64,000 nucleotides of DNA from Breviolum minutum Mf 1.05b.01 (Eukaryota; Sar; Dinophyceae; Suessiales; Symbiodiniaceae). Positions 1 to 11,594 of the stretch are shown here, one piece after another. Every line of letters begins with the position of its first letter. Within the stretch, counting starts at the first letter, position 1. Position numbers and translations under genes: made by a program. The DNA lies in assembly GCA_000507305.1 (NCBI GenBank), contig DF239278.1:71479-135478 (forward strand). Direction: 5' to 3'. The notes under the pieces are model-generated. The model had not been told where the DNA came from, did no database searches, and saw nothing but the letters and a program-made list of their open reading frames with translations.

Positions 1-1140
1 TGGACCTTGTCTGTTTGTAGAGACCCATGCGATCAAGTTTTCGGAACTCAAGAGACCCATTGCGTAGGGATCTAGTCATGTTGTGGTGAGTACAAAGGGG
101 TTTTAATTTGCTCGGAGGGGTTGGACAACCCAAGTTGTACGTGCAAAAATTGTCGAAAAAGATTCTACAAAAAGGCGGTGCGCAACCTATATGCCAGGCC
201 CTACATAGCCTGAACATTCAACACCAAGAAACGTTGTTCTTCAACTATTTATCAGCCTTGGCGCCACGTTTGTAGTGACTTGATTCTTTGCGGAGTTAAT
301 TTGGATAATTTGGAGGGTTCCTTCATGCCAAATTCTGGAACGGAGGAGAACGTTCCACCACTCATTCTCTAGCAAGCAACTCCGAAATCCGTGCGTTTTT
401 TTGGTGGGACGGCTGTCCGCTCAAAAATTTTTCCGTGACTGATACATGTGACCTGTCTTTCTGTAGACATCCTTCTTCAACATACCCGTTTAGTAGGAAA
501 AAGAGTGGACAAAAAACAATCAGAGCTCCAGCTTGGTGAGACTCAGATGCTACTTACAAGTTTCGAGTTTCAGGCTTCAAACCGGCAATTGGTATAGTAG
601 ATGGAGATGATTATGTTTCAACTCCACGTTCAACTTCAGGTGTAGTTGCAGTGCTCCAGGTGTAGTGTTCAACAGTGTTGCTACAGTACTGCTACCAGTA
701 TGTTGCCTCGGGTAAAACCAGGTTCTCCAATTTTTTCACATTTTGTGGTTCATCCATATCAATTACTGATAGTTTCCGCCAGGAAGCAGTTCCACTACAG
801 AAAGGGTGTCAATTTCAGAATTGTTCACTACAAAATGACTTGTGGAACAAGCCGAATCATGCCGCATTTTGATCCAATCTGAGACAAAGGATCAATGCAA
901 AAATATTTGCTACAAATATCATGGTTACTACAAATTGCCGCGGTCACGGGTCACAGGGTGGCAATTTTCCTGAAAATTTTTACTTTACTAGTGGTGAACC
1001 ATTTTCAAGTTTTGACGACCTTGGCATTTTGTAGGTAGACCTGCTTGTAGAAATCCAGCCTGTGCAAGCTGCTTTGTAACTACAAAAAGGTTGTCCAAGG
1101 TCACCTCTGAATCTAAAAGGGGATAATATATATATATATA
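1..1140. other. Left-edge stretch without a recognisable gene
   Basis: I see no convincing exon here. Short motifs of the form CTACAAA or TTTGTAG recur at irregular spacing (for example near 164, 828, 910, 929, 1034 and 1077). Open frames here are short and have no coding-like composition. From 1125 to 1200 the sequence becomes a TA/TG-rich low-complexity patch. Confidence 0.5.
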
Positions 1141-1825
1141 CGTATATGTGTTTGTACAATGTATATTTACGTACAATACATGTATGTATATAAATACACT
1201 TGTGCGTGTGTATTTACATTGTGATTTAGACTTTTGGCGTGTCACTGTCCGTCAAGATGCACTCACTGCTGTTGCAACAATATTCGGCTCAGTCGGAGTT
1301 CCTTCTGCGGACTCGCGGCCCCAAGATGATTACACAACTTTGCAGGCGCCACATGAAAATGAGTGGAGCAACGGCCCGTTTCACATGTTGAGTGGCTACG
1401 TTGTGTTGACTTTCACAGTGAGGCACGGCAAACTGCTGTGATGGCTAGAGCCAAGCAAGCCTGCGAAGAAATGCACATTGATTGGTGTGAAACTTATCCA
1501 AACAACAGCGTTGCGTTTGACTTTGGGTCTTCATGCTATTAGGAGCTTCACTTAGGCTCATCCATATTGATGATGATGAGCTCTTGTATACACCACAGCA
1601 CCGGAAGATTGGAGAGTCCCTGGCAAAATTTCTGAAGATCGGCTGGAAGATAAGTGACAAAGGTGTGAGACCAGCACAAGCATCCGAAGAGAGAACTAAC
1701 CATTCCAGGTTCAAATTTACATGAGCATGACACCAAACAACAATCTCGATTGCGATTCCTCTCCAAAAGCTTGCCAGGATTTGCTAGCAGCAGTCCCCAC
1801 CATCTTCCTTCAGGCAGCATGAATA

Positions 1826-3817
1826 CTTAGCAGGACAGATTCACATCTTCCAGTCGTTGGTTGAACACTTGCAAGAGTTCTGGGATGCATCGGGATGCCA
1901 CATGCAAGAGGCATACTTGCCGAACGTGGAGGCAGTGTACAACTCCCCGGAGGCCACGAGTAAATTTCAGTTGGTGGTTAGAAGGATTGGATGGAATTTA
2001 AAACTCAACAGTTGTACTGTTGTACATATATGGTTCAATCATTATACGTACTACTTTATCTTTAATGTCGGCAAAGTCTACTTTAGTCATTTTCAATCTT
2101 GATCCAATCATCTTATATAGTCATTCCGCCGTGCCATTGGTAGTCGTTGCAAATGTGGTTGTACAATCTTCAAATATCTCAGTGTGCGCAATGTCGCGGC
2201 TAAACTTGGTTACTTTTGCGTTTTCTGTTGGATGCCGCTGTGCCATTGGGATTGCCACAAAATGATGTGACTTCCCACCGTATGACGTGACTTGCGCCTG
2301 GCGGTTGTAGAGTCGACAGGTAAAGAGCTGTTTCATGCAGACGGACAAGGCTTGGATGGTGGAAAGCATGATCAAAATAAATCCTAAGCAGCCAAGGGTT
2401 CAAAGATGGATTTCACAGAACAAAAGAAAGGATGTGAAAGGTCTCGATGTCCAGCCGGTGAAGTTCAGAACTAGGTGACGGTTGATGGAGGGACTAGAGG
2501 TGATTGTAAGACCAGACGTTTGTCATCTGATGGAGCAACGGAGCACAAGAGCGGAGAAACCTCCGCCCCAAAAGAAAGGGTCAGTATTCATCCCAATGAT
2601 TTGAAATGATCTGACATTCCACCGCCAATGAATCTTCAGCAACTAGGAACTTGCAGGTGCAATGGTCGTGATGAGGTTCTCCAATGGAAGGTGTCACTTT
2701 GAATGGTTGCGAGTCTGAACAGGTCAATGTGAACCGCTATACTTTCCAGTCCTATGCCAACGGCAAATCTGCTGTCCGGGTGGCTGCCAAAGAGGTGTGG
2801 TTCTTTCATTTGTCACGGTGTCAGATTGTCTACTGAGTCTACTCGCAGGTCAGACCTGCAGGCCCACATCTGTGGCGCGATGGATTGAATCAAGACCTGC
2901 AGTCTGTACACATGGACCAGGACTTTTGTTTGAAACTTCAGCCAAAAAGCCAAGGAAGTTGGTGCATGGGGTTGTTGATATATCATCCTTGTGCTTTCCT
3001 TGATCAGAGAGCAGCAAATTAGATGTGCTACTTCTTCGATGTGCCTCATATCTTTCAGTTGAAGGAGCCTTTCGGACCTCCTATCATGGTGGTTCACTAT
3101 GAGTCATGTCCTTTCTCCAGATGGCAGGACACAGAGATGGTGAAATATGCCACATATTGCAAAGATGTTCCATCCCTTTTTTAAGGTCTTAGATGATAGA
3201 TTGCTGGATGGCGCTAATCCTAAGAATATCTCCCATTTAAAATGAGCAAACTAAACATTTGGAGGACAAGTTTTGGGAGCTTGGCAACACATCTCCAGAG
3301 AAGGTGAGTAGGGAGCCCAAGGGCCAAGGCGGCCAAGGCTGAAAACTGGACAGGTTTGGGTGTTCATATCTCCTTGTTGTTTCTGGCTACAAGTACCTTT
3401 GCTGAGGTCAAATTCCCTTTCCATTCTACCGCAAGTCCATTAGCAAAATGCAGACCTGCAGGAGAAATTAGTTGATAAACTTGCTGGCGTTCAATCATGG
3501 CTTAAGACTCAAGACATGTAGTGAATTGAATTAGAGCAAGCTTACATCAGCATACATCAACAAAAGTCAAACTTCATGAAGTTGCACTTCGTGAAATTTA
3601 GGAGAACATCTCAAAGTTAATGTTCTGTATATCATGATTGATTTTGACCGTGCTGTTTTGGTACAGGAGCAATACCGAAGCAGGGAAGGATGCACAAGAG
3701 CTTGAGATGTTAGGCTGTGACCAAGCGTCCTTGATGCAGCTTTGGAGCAAGTGGAAGACGTCGGCCAACCCTGCCTTGACCGTGGAGGCAGGGAGTGTGG
3801 ACACTTCAATGGCATAG
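1826..3817 (+). CDS. Unidentified multi-exon gene (exon set, provisional)
   Basis: I do not recognise the product. Clean exon-like frames on the + strand lie at about 1826-1970 (contains HLQEFWDASGCHMQEAYLPN), 2508-2582, 2674-2793 (contains NVNRYTFQSYANGKSAVRV, before GTGTGG), 2850-3002, 3240-3302 (EQTKHLEDKFWELGNTSPEK, ending at a GTGAGT donor), 3440-3524 (QEKLVDKLAGVQSWLK, coiled-coil-like) and 3665-3817 (ending TVEAGSVDTSMA then TAG). The last three look like consecutive exons of one protein with a helical C-terminal half. The start is not resolved, and the first exons could belong to a different gene. The exon at 2850-3002 has two open frames, so its reading is uncertain. Confidence 0.45.
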
Positions 3818-4027
3818 ATTTGTTGTTCCTTGGAAAGATACGCTTATAGTCTGAGGATAGAGGGGAACTCTCAGCAATTGGTTTAGTATAATTTCCTGGA
3901 TAGGCTTGTAGAGTGCAGCATACAATCTAACAGTTGATATGATTCTACTGGTAGAAAATTGATGATAGTTTCATATTGACAATATGAGTTGAGGTTGGTC
4001 CCCCCTTCATCAGAAGAATCCTTGGAT

Positions 4028-4260
4028 TCTCACCCTTCAAACTTTCAGTGCACTATCTTGTACATCCTTGTACTCTGCAGAAATCAGAAGTCTTGTTGTT
4101 TCAAGAGTCCAACAGCAGAACAGGATCTGATGCCGATCCACATTCCGTGGGAGAAGATGGAAGCCTGACGGACCTTGAGTTGCCTGAAAAAAGATTGCCT
4201 CAATTCATTGAGAGGATTCACACGGGATGCCATTTGTCATCTTTTGCGCTTGTGGTAGTG
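4028..4260 (+). CDS. Candidate acidic exon, product unknown
   Basis: The frame through this stretch reads a hydrophilic, serine- and acid-rich peptide (contains SVGEDGSLTDLELPEKRLPQ) after an upstream AG. It could be an exon of the gene ending at 3817, of the gene starting near 4481, or chance. No family is recognised. Confidence 0.3.
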
Positions 4261-4411
4261 TATGATTGGGCATGGTCTGGGTCATAGGATTGCCGTACCA
4301 AAAAAAAGGACTCAGGAGAGAAGGGCAGTCAGGAGTGGCTCTCATAGAAAAGACACCAAGGAAACCTAACGATCAATCAATCTGAGATAAATATGTCAGA
4401 AGTGAACTAGT

Positions 4412-4446
4412 GATCAGAGAGAGAGAGAGACAGAGAGGGATAGAGA
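4412..4446 (+). repeat. GA-rich microsatellite
   Basis: A run of GAGAGA with a few interruptions lies about 35 bases upstream of the candidate start codon at 4481, where it would fall in a 5' leader or promoter-proximal region. Confidence 0.8.
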
Positions 4447-4480
4447 GAACAGCTCGTAGAAATCTTGAACACCTCGAAAG

Positions 4481-5640
4481 ATGGCAGCTGCGGTGCCAAT
4501 GGATCCAAATTATCCATCCAGGGTTCAATCCACTGAGATGCCATCTTACGGCAACCTGGCTGATTTCAGACTGTGCGACTATGAAACTGGGTGAAGATGT
4601 ATGCAGTGACCCTCTACTAAAAGAGCTCTAGCTGTTTATTGTACTGGGGCGGGGGTTTCTGCTTTCGTAGCAAATACTTATTTTTGTTGGCATCGCCCAG
4701 ATCAAAAGGGGTTCATTCATCAGGGGTTGACGCTATCATGCAGTATGAACACGCATGAAGGATCATGAAGGTGTATGAAGATGTTTGAAGATACAGTGTA
4801 TGACGTAAAATGTGATATGATTCCGAATAGCCCACACGACTTACATGGTGCATCATGGTGTTGAAACCTGAGCTTGAACAAAGGTCGCCTCTCATATCTG
4901 GCGCAACCATCATCAACATCTATGCCGTCTGTCGCCCGTACTCAAGAGCTGCCCTCTGTGGACGATGAGGAGAGCGCTCCTTTGGCCGAATTTTAGCGCA
5001 CCAAGAGTAGTTAAGGATCGCCATATGGTTCGTGACTTTTTTTTAATTGCTTGAAAACCCTCTGCCTTCTGTTCCTTCTCTTGCAAGATGTAGGGTACTC
5101 ACGACAACTGATCAGACATGCTCCACGATTCTCCCGCTACTGGGCCTCCTTAAGGCTTCCAGTGAGGAGAGTGATGAAATGGGACCATTGCCCTTGACAC
5201 ACCGTGTGTCTGCCCATGTCCTGGGCTGGAGTTCTGCAGTTTCTCAAAGACGCAGCTCCGTTCAAGATGCACGGCGCGTTGTTGATGTATATTTTGTTAA
5301 TGTTTTTTGTTTCAGATTGTTTGGACATTTGGACATGGGAATCTTACCTTAAACATTTTCTAAACGTGTCTCTCACGCAGGCTTATCTTACAGTCTTACG
5401 AGTCTTACAGCAAACATTACTATTCTTCTGAAAACTTACATATGTGAAAATGGGAAGCACTTGGAGGTAAGTTCCACTAGGTCCTTTCATCAGACATTTT
5501 CAGCAACACTTTCAGACGCACTGACGTGCTGCTTCAACCGAGGAGTTAGTGCAGCAAGGAAGGACTCAAGCAGAAGCGAATGCTGAGGTGGTGGCACAGC
5601 ACAGGGAGGAAGTTTTATTCGACTTGTTCTCCAGGTCAGG
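4481..5640 (+). CDS. Unidentified gene beginning MAAAVPMDPNYPSR (provisional)
   Basis: A new gene probably starts at the ATG at 4481. The first exon reads MAAAVPMDPNYPSRVQSTEM, continues to CDYETG and then meets a GTGAAG donor near 4592. Further candidate exons are 4870-4996 (two overlapping open frames, one ending SAPLAEF then TAG), 5093-5280, and 5540-5633, which gives a coiled-coil-like stretch (EELVQQGRTQAEANAEVVAQ). The ATG choice rests on the alanine-rich opening peptide and the donor that follows. Whether all these exons form one transcript cannot be decided by eye, and no family is recognised. The next gene, the RING protein, begins about 70 bases after the last exon. Confidence 0.4.
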
Positions 5641-5710
5641 AAATTGATGGACCAAAATGGATCACAAATTGCAAGATGATCTTTTGAATTTTAAGTTATT
5701 TTGAAATTAA

Positions 5711-6496
5711 ATGAAATTCCTTCATTTGATTCATCACATGTTTGCTTGTTTTGACAAAGTTAAACCAGACTTCCTTCCCCGTGACAGGTATATTTGCATC
5801 ATTGGTATGTTTTCCATGTTCCTGAGCCTTGCACTTATTGGACTAGCGACTTGGCATATCGAGGAATATGTGAAGTACCACAACGTGGCTTGTGAAGGCT
5901 CACTGAAGCTCTTGACCAAGATCATTTTGGGTATATCCTTCTTCGATATTGTGATGGGTACCAGAGTATGTTGTTTGGAAATTGATGAGTCTGCACTTCC
6001 ACAGCGCTGGAGATGCAAGGATTGCTGTGTTGTTTTACTTCTTTGCGTCATGGCCATCAATGTTTGGATTCTTTTGTGGCTGGGTGCAGCTTCCAAAGGG
6101 AGCATGAATTCAGATTTGACAGATCTACCAGCATGTCATGAAGCAGCACCTGGGCTGTGGGTTGCCACATTGGCACATGGGATTGGCTTGATTACATACA
6201 CGATCTACTTGATGGTTAGCTTCATTGGAGTTGGTAACATGCTGTATGCGCTGTTGAGACGCGGTATGTTGAGATCACGCGATGCTGCACCTATGGGGTC
6301 CTTAGAGGACAGCACAGTACCAGTGGTGGAACTGGAAGAGGATTATGAATGCCCAATTTGTTTGGAAGAACTTGATCTGGAATCAGCTGTCATGACGAAA
6401 GCCTGTCACCACGTCTTTCATCGACAGTGCCTGAAACACTGGCTGCAAGTGAACAGCACGTGTCCTTTATGTCGAACGAGTCTGGCCAGGCGATAA
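5711..6496 (+). CDS. Multi-pass membrane RING-H2 finger protein, probable E3 ubiquitin ligase
   Basis: A single open frame of 261 residues has no intron. Four hydrophobic segments lie at about residues 27-47, 69-83, 105-127 and 148-182, followed by a cytosolic tail with an acidic patch (ELEEDYE) and a C-terminal RING-H2 domain. The zinc ligands are C214, C217, C232, H234, H237, C240, C251 and C254, which is the C3H2C3 spacing. Proteins of this layout are membrane-anchored E3 ubiquitin ligases that recruit an E2 through the RING; substrate and membrane are unknown. The ATG at 5711 is the first in frame, but an upstream exon cannot be excluded. The lack of introns is odd beside its intron-dense neighbours and suggests a retrogene. 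RING identification is firm; ligase activity is inferred. Confidence 0.9.
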   Translation: MKFLHLIHHMFACFDKVKPDFLPRDRYICIIGMFSMFLSLALIGLATWHIEEYVKYHNVACEGSLKLLTKIILGISFFDIVMGTRVCCLEIDESALPQRWRCKDCCVVLLLCVMAINVWILLWLGAASKGSMNSDLTDLPACHEAAPGLWVATLAHGIGLITYTIYLMVSFIGVGNMLYALLRRGMLRSRDAAPMGSLEDSTVPVVELEEDYECPICLEELDLESAVMTKACHHVFHRQCLKHWLQVNSTCPLCRTSLARR

Positions 6497-6657
6497 TTCA
6501 AAGCCAGTGCAACACTGGTTGGGTTAATGGGTCAATGGGCACCTGGTCCCATCCCGAGCCAGGCCTTTGAAGAGATGAGAATTTGTACAGCAAAGCCTTT
6601 GGGTCCTTTGGTGGTGTCAGTGATGATCAGTGAAACTGATGACCTTGCAAGATCCAG

Positions 6658-7542
6658 GTGCAAAATATTGCAATATATGCTCCAAGACGTCACGTCAGTG
6701 ACAATGACATCAACTTGGATTTGTCAGCTTCGGGGATTCGGGTTTGGGTACTTGGAAGCTCTGTTTGCGGGGGGAGGGTTTCATCAAGCCGATTGAGCCC
6801 TCGGGTTGCTACAATTTGTCGATGGCTTGCAGCTGTTCCGAAAAAAACACATGTGACACTTGTAGTCAACGTAACATCCCTATTGAAGCCAGTGGAGTGT
6901 TTCGGTTGTGGACACTTTGTTGGTTCAATCATCTTCAGTGATTCAATCATATTCAGTCCTTACTTCCCTACCCAAATTCAATGTTGGAAAGCAATGTGAA
7001 TATACTGACTGTATGTACAATACAATATATATATATATTATATATACACAATATGATCTGCATATATTATATACACATCGAAGTGCCACTAAGAGGTTCA
7101 ACCTGCAGGTGCAATTGTGCGCCATGGCTGGTGGGTGCAAAAGCTTTGTAATAGCTGACAAGGAGCTTGTGGATGCACAAACTCTGAAATGGGTCTAGAC
7201 CTCAAGATTTCATCTTTCTGCTGTGACATGCACTGGAATGACTGGAATGATGACTGAATTCAAGCTTCACAGGTCCGACAAATTGGAGATTTTGCTCCTG
7301 CTGCGGCTGATGAGACCTTGATCAAATCACTTAGTGCGCGACTGAAACTGCATGTGCAGCATCCGCGACGGGTATTGAAAAGCATGCTTTTCAGATGGCT
7401 AGCAGGGCAGTAGCTGAAGTGGGGGGTGAAAACAACATGTCTGCATTCTCAAGGCAAAATGGGTCCGGTTTTCGACTTGCTCATCCATGAAGACATTGAA
7501 GCCAAATTGACTGCGGCACTCGACTTAGACGATCTCAGATGA
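6658..7542 (+). CDS. Unidentified small multi-exon gene (provisional)
   Basis: Exon-like frames are about 6654-6770 (contains RRHVSDNDINLDLSASGIRV), 7110-7196, 7273-7375 (contains DETLIKSLSARLKLHVQHPR) and a terminal exon near 7455-7542 (contains GPVFDLLIHEDIEAKLTAAL, then TGA). The terminal exon is the best supported because it is acidic, helical and ends cleanly. I recognise no family. Between 6990 and 7080 lies a TA-rich low-complexity patch that would be intronic. Confidence 0.4.
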
Positions 7543-7984
7543 TTCACTGTCCCCCCCACAATTCCGACGTTTTGCTGCTTTGTCTTCGATTTTGTGCTTT
7601 GAAGTATCTTGACGTCACTTTCATGATTAACATGGAAACTGGAGTGAATCTTCTGAAACTTATATGCTGTGCAACTCTGGCTGGAGCTGAATGTTCAAGG
7701 CTAGATCCATGAAAAAGATCAGACAACGTGAGATGCTAAGTGACCAGTTTTTCACTGTAGGTGACCTGCGGTGACTGACATGTTGTCGAACAGTTGGTGA
7801 CCACGATCCAGGAATGCCGAACTTCTTGACGAAGGTTCGAGAATCCGATGCTGAGAGAGTGAGGCTTGGGAGCGGCCTTCTGAGCTTAATCTGCAACACA
7901 TCGAAGAGCTTGCTCTCAGTGACATGGCTTTTTTCAAGCCTTTCATGTACTCCCGATCTTTTCATATCTTTTCCAGTTTTTCAG
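7543..7984. other. Spacer, no clear gene
   Basis: Nothing is recognised in 7543-7798. One weak candidate exon on the + strand lies at about 7799-7915 (contains PNFLTKVRESDAERVRLG), without clear splice borders. Confidence 0.35.
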
Positions 7985-9532
7985 GCATGCATTGAGAGTT
8001 GCCAGAGAAGAAGAATTGGATCACCCAAATGATGAGGACTACCAGGCCTTTCGAAAAAAAAAAGAACAATCGAATCAACAATTGGAATCCTTCGCGGTTT
8101 TTCCAGGAGCTGGTGGAGCTTCTGGAATACGTGGTTGATGGTGGGACAGAGGTTTTCAGGTGGCCAGTGAACCGAAGAGATTTGGATGCTAACATGGAAG
8201 CTGCTGGCAAGTGCTGCAACTGCTAGATTGAGATCTACTGCAGTGCTGTTTCGCTGTTTGCTTTCTATCATTTTTTTGCATCCGGAAGGAGAAGGCTGAG
8301 TCCAAAGAATGAACCAAAGGACTGCGATTTAAACACTATCAGATTGATCATGAAGCTGACAGAACATGTCTGAATATGTTTGAACTCCATGTGGCACATT
8401 GTGGCATCACTTTTTTGGTAGCTTGGGAACAGGTTTGTCGGAGCATTGAAACTATGCAGGAAGCCCCTGCCGCTGTTCCTTATGGTCAAGTAGTCTTGCA
8501 GGTCCTTGCTGCAGACAGACGTTGGCCAACGTTTCCACTTTGCTATTTTGATCTATTTTGAGTTTGGCAGAAAATTTGAGTGATCCAGAGACTTGCTTTG
8601 CACCTGCTTCACTAGATAGCGGAGAGCTGTCACATCGATTCATATAAACACTACATATGCGTTTTATGTATTCAACAGCTGGGACTTTGAGAGCATGTAC
8701 CGACAGTGGTATCACTGCTCCAGCTGATATGGACTTTACGACGTACGAGTAGACAGACCGATGAGATCCCAAAATGGAATCCATTGGCTTGACAAGTGAA
8801 GCAAATGAATGAGGTGAAGCAGCAAATGGATGACCGTGCTGCCTTGCTCAATCAGGTCGGTTCTGATACTGTAAGACGGTCGATAATGAAGATATCATAC
8901 TGTTGATGGAAGAATCCCTGCACCTGTTAGCAGATAGTTTATCCCATTATTCGACATCCCAGGTGGTGCAGGATTTCTTCCATCAGCAGTAGGATTCAAC
9001 CAATGCACACCTTCAGACAACCATTCGCTTTGGCAGATCCTTTTGCTCGATGGAGTTGTAAGTGTCACCTTCGAGGCTTTGCTGCCCAGTGTCATTCACG
9101 GCTGGTTTTGAATATGTTATTCACCAATATGGGTGTTTCCTTAAATTGTGGTACCCCCAAATCATCCATTTTAATAGGGATTTCCATTATAAACCATCCA
9201 TTTTGGGGTATCCCTATTTTCGGAAACACCCATATATTCACAACTTGCAGGTGTTGATTGTGTTTCTTGTCACTTTTCATTAGACTTTTTGGAAACCACG
9301 ATTCATTGCCTTCTTCGCGCACTAGCCATCAATTTCACGTGTTGGAAGGACGGCTATGTCATAGTTGCAACGAGATCTGTGGCAACAGCCGATCCAACCT
9401 TCCTATCGAAGTTGTAGCTTCGGTTGCAATGATCAATCAGGGGGATGGGCAAAGGTCAACCAGAAGCACCACAAGAAGAGCAGCACAGCGACCAAATCTA
9501 GCAAGAAGGTCCAGAAAACATATTTGATATAA
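7985..9532 (+). CDS. Unidentified gene with coiled-coil exons and a lysine-rich tail (provisional)
   Basis: Clean frames occur at 7985-8095 (contains REEELDHPNDEDYQAFRKKK), 8091-8226 in another frame (contains RFFQELVELLEYVVDGGTEV, ending CCNC then TGA), 8435-8520, 8797-8857 (EVKQMNEVKQQMDDRAALLN before GTCGGT) and a terminal exon near 9443-9532 that is almost all Lys/Ser/Thr (contains QKHHKKSSTATKSSKKVQKT) and ends in TAA. The basic tail suggests a nuclear or RNA-binding protein. Grouping into one gene is a guess; two genes are possible because the 8226 stop is clean. Two fold-back elements (8898-8991 and 9127-9235) lie between the coiled-coil exon and the tail exon. Confidence 0.4.
8898..8991. 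mobile_element. Fold-back (MITE-like) element, family A, copy 1
   Basis: A 94-bp element has imperfect terminal inverted repeats of about 27 bp: the left arm begins TACTGTTGATGGAAGAATCC and the right arm is its near complement ending at 8991. It has the same length as, and clear arm identity with, the copy at 22499-22592; the middle differs. No coding capacity. Confidence 0.85.
9127..9235. mobile_element. Fold-back element, family B
   Basis: A 109-bp palindrome starts ATATGGGTGTTTCC and ends with the exact complement of those 14 bases. Pairing continues inward with a few mismatches (GGTACCCCCAAATCATCC against its partner near 9195-9215). No open frame. Only one copy was noticed in this window. 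Confidence 0.8.
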
Positions 9533-9961
9533 TATCAATATCACATACTGTCTATATATTATGCATGTACATAATCTACAATTGCCTGAATGTACAATCT
9601 ATATTTTCATAATAATTGTTATCCATAAGCATACTTATCGACAATCTACAATAAAAAAATACAATGTACAATCTACAGTGTAATATGTGCGATCTATAAG
9701 TATCTATAAAATGGTTATCCACAACCTATAATGATCTCTAATCTATAATATGTTGTAAGCAAGTCTTACTATCGATATTTTATGGTCTTGAACCTGTAAT
9801 ATATAGAATACAGAATCTAAAGGCTATAATTCATGATCTATAATCTGTAATGAATGACATATGATATATATATATAATACAATATCTGATGTTATGCATA
9901 ATGTATTGATACATCTGAAATATTGTATATATATATATGGCATAATGCCAAATATATGTGA
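9533..9961. other. AT-rich spacer with drifting short repeats
   Basis: No gene. The sequence is a drifting set of short units like ATCTACAAT, ATCTATAAT and TAATATGT with TA dinucleotide runs near 9866 and 9930, consistent with decayed simple repeats downstream of a gene end. Confidence 0.7.
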
Positions 9962-10063
9962 TACTGTAGATGGAAGAAATCCTGCACCACCTGACATGTA
10001 TGAAACCCTATAAATAACGGGCTATGTACCATATCAACTGGTGCAGGCTTTTGCCATCAACAG
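9962..10063. mobile_element. Fold-back (MITE-like) element, family A, copy 2 (diverged)
   Basis: The left arm (TACTGTAGATGGAAGAAATC) and the right arm (ending GCCATCAACAG) match family A with several substitutions. The element is about 102 bp, longer than copies 1 and 3, and appears to be the oldest of the three. Confidence 0.75.
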
Positions 10064-10694
10064 CGTGTGTATACTTATATGGATGTCATCGCAATCTCTC
10101 AACCAGAACATGCAGAACACGACTGATGCTAACAGAAGCAGTCTTTGTATTCCTGGGTTCATCAATTGTCCTGTGATTTCTCACTCCACGCATTGATGGA
10201 GTATACCTAAAAAAATCGTGATCATAAATTATATTGAAAAAAACATGCGAAACGTGCTTATCTTAGACCTTTGAGTTTCTCTCAATAGTAAACGACGGGA
10301 TTCATTATTTATCTATCTTTTTGAAGCGCCGCACTTCTTAGGATGAGCGCGCTAGGCGAGCAGGCAGGTCCTTTCCTGGCTTATCTTCCCATATGTCTTG
10401 TCCAGCATCCCTGTCAACTTCGCCAGGGTTTGGTTGGGGAGCTCTTTAGCGTGGGTGAGGCTACAGGCCCTACAAGTTTGGTGCTATGTTTCAGGGAAAG
10501 CGGTTTCACGTGAAACCAAACGCAGCCACCAGGTGGAGGAATGGGAGCTCCCAACGCCCATCCCTTTGCATCAGCTTCAGCTGCAGGTCAGCATCGTTTG
10601 CCGAAAACCAGCTCTTGTGCCAATACGAAACATATCATAACATATTATAATCATGACGGGGTATAGCTTGTGGGAACTTCCCAGCGAACGGGTG
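10064..10694. other. Spacer, no clear gene
   Basis: One open frame at 10398-10640 on the + strand lacks any recognised domain or clear splice site. I see no other structure. Confidence 0.35.
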
Positions 10695-11019
10695 CATCTC
10701 ATTGGGTGTTTGCCAGGAAGCAGTTCTACAAGCTCGTCCTTGTCTTAGTCAACGGTGCCAGGAAAGCTTCTATTGCCGCGGATTATACCGTCCGCCATCA
10801 TAGGGATCATTGTTTCCCATTATGAAACCCCTGTTCTCAAGCAGCATAATGGCATCAGATTCAGCGTTTCTTTTCACGTAGCTCAATGGATGCGAAGTGT
10901 TTCGTCTTAGGACGGGGATTCCCACAGAGGCTGATAGGGAAGATGAGAATCAGGCACAGGCCGCCCAGCAGGATGTGACTTTGGGAACAGATCTAATATT
11001 GACCTTGGATCATTCCTAA
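10695..11019 (+). CDS. Unidentified exons ending in an acidic tail
   Basis: An exon-like frame at about 10705-10800 contains VFARKQFYKLVLVLVNGARK. A second at about 10912-11019 contains TEADREDENQAQAAQQDVTL and ends LTLDHS then TAA. The second has an AG|G acceptor and a clean end, so it is probably a terminal exon. An open frame at 11050-11287 follows but has no recognised features. No family is identified and the start is unknown. Confidence 0.4.
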
Positions 11020-11594
11020 TATCCCACGCGAAACAGCTTACTTCTGATTTTGATATCTCTTCAACACCATTTATTTATTGGCAGGAAACAGACAAGCCAC
11101 TGCTGGATCTCTGGCACAAGTGCTCAAACCGAGAGCAGCTTTGACATGGACACACTTTGTAAAACCCGCAGAAATGCATCATGCAACCTACCTTGGCAAC
11201 GAATTACATGCGCAACGCATGTCGGTGGGTCACTCTACACAAACCAGCAACATAGAACCGAACCATTCGACACCATTCACAGTTTGATGGGTAGCTTGAA
11301 GGCTTGAAGTTGGTCATGCAACACTCCTTGGCACAGTGATTGTTTGAAACTCTGTAAGGGATGAGCAAAGTTGCGCCATGGTCATCTTGGGCTGAATTTC
11401 ACGGTGTTTACCTTCAACTGACATCTTCATCTCCAGCTGAACGAACCAGAGGAGTAAGGCGGGTGGAAACATGGACGCTCAGCTTGATTTGTGTGATTGT
11501 GGGCCGGTGGGCCTTTGATTGTCCTTCCTAAACGTTGGCCGTTACATTCCGATGTGTTTATTTTACTTTTGAGTGATTCAGTGAGCCTCCAAAG

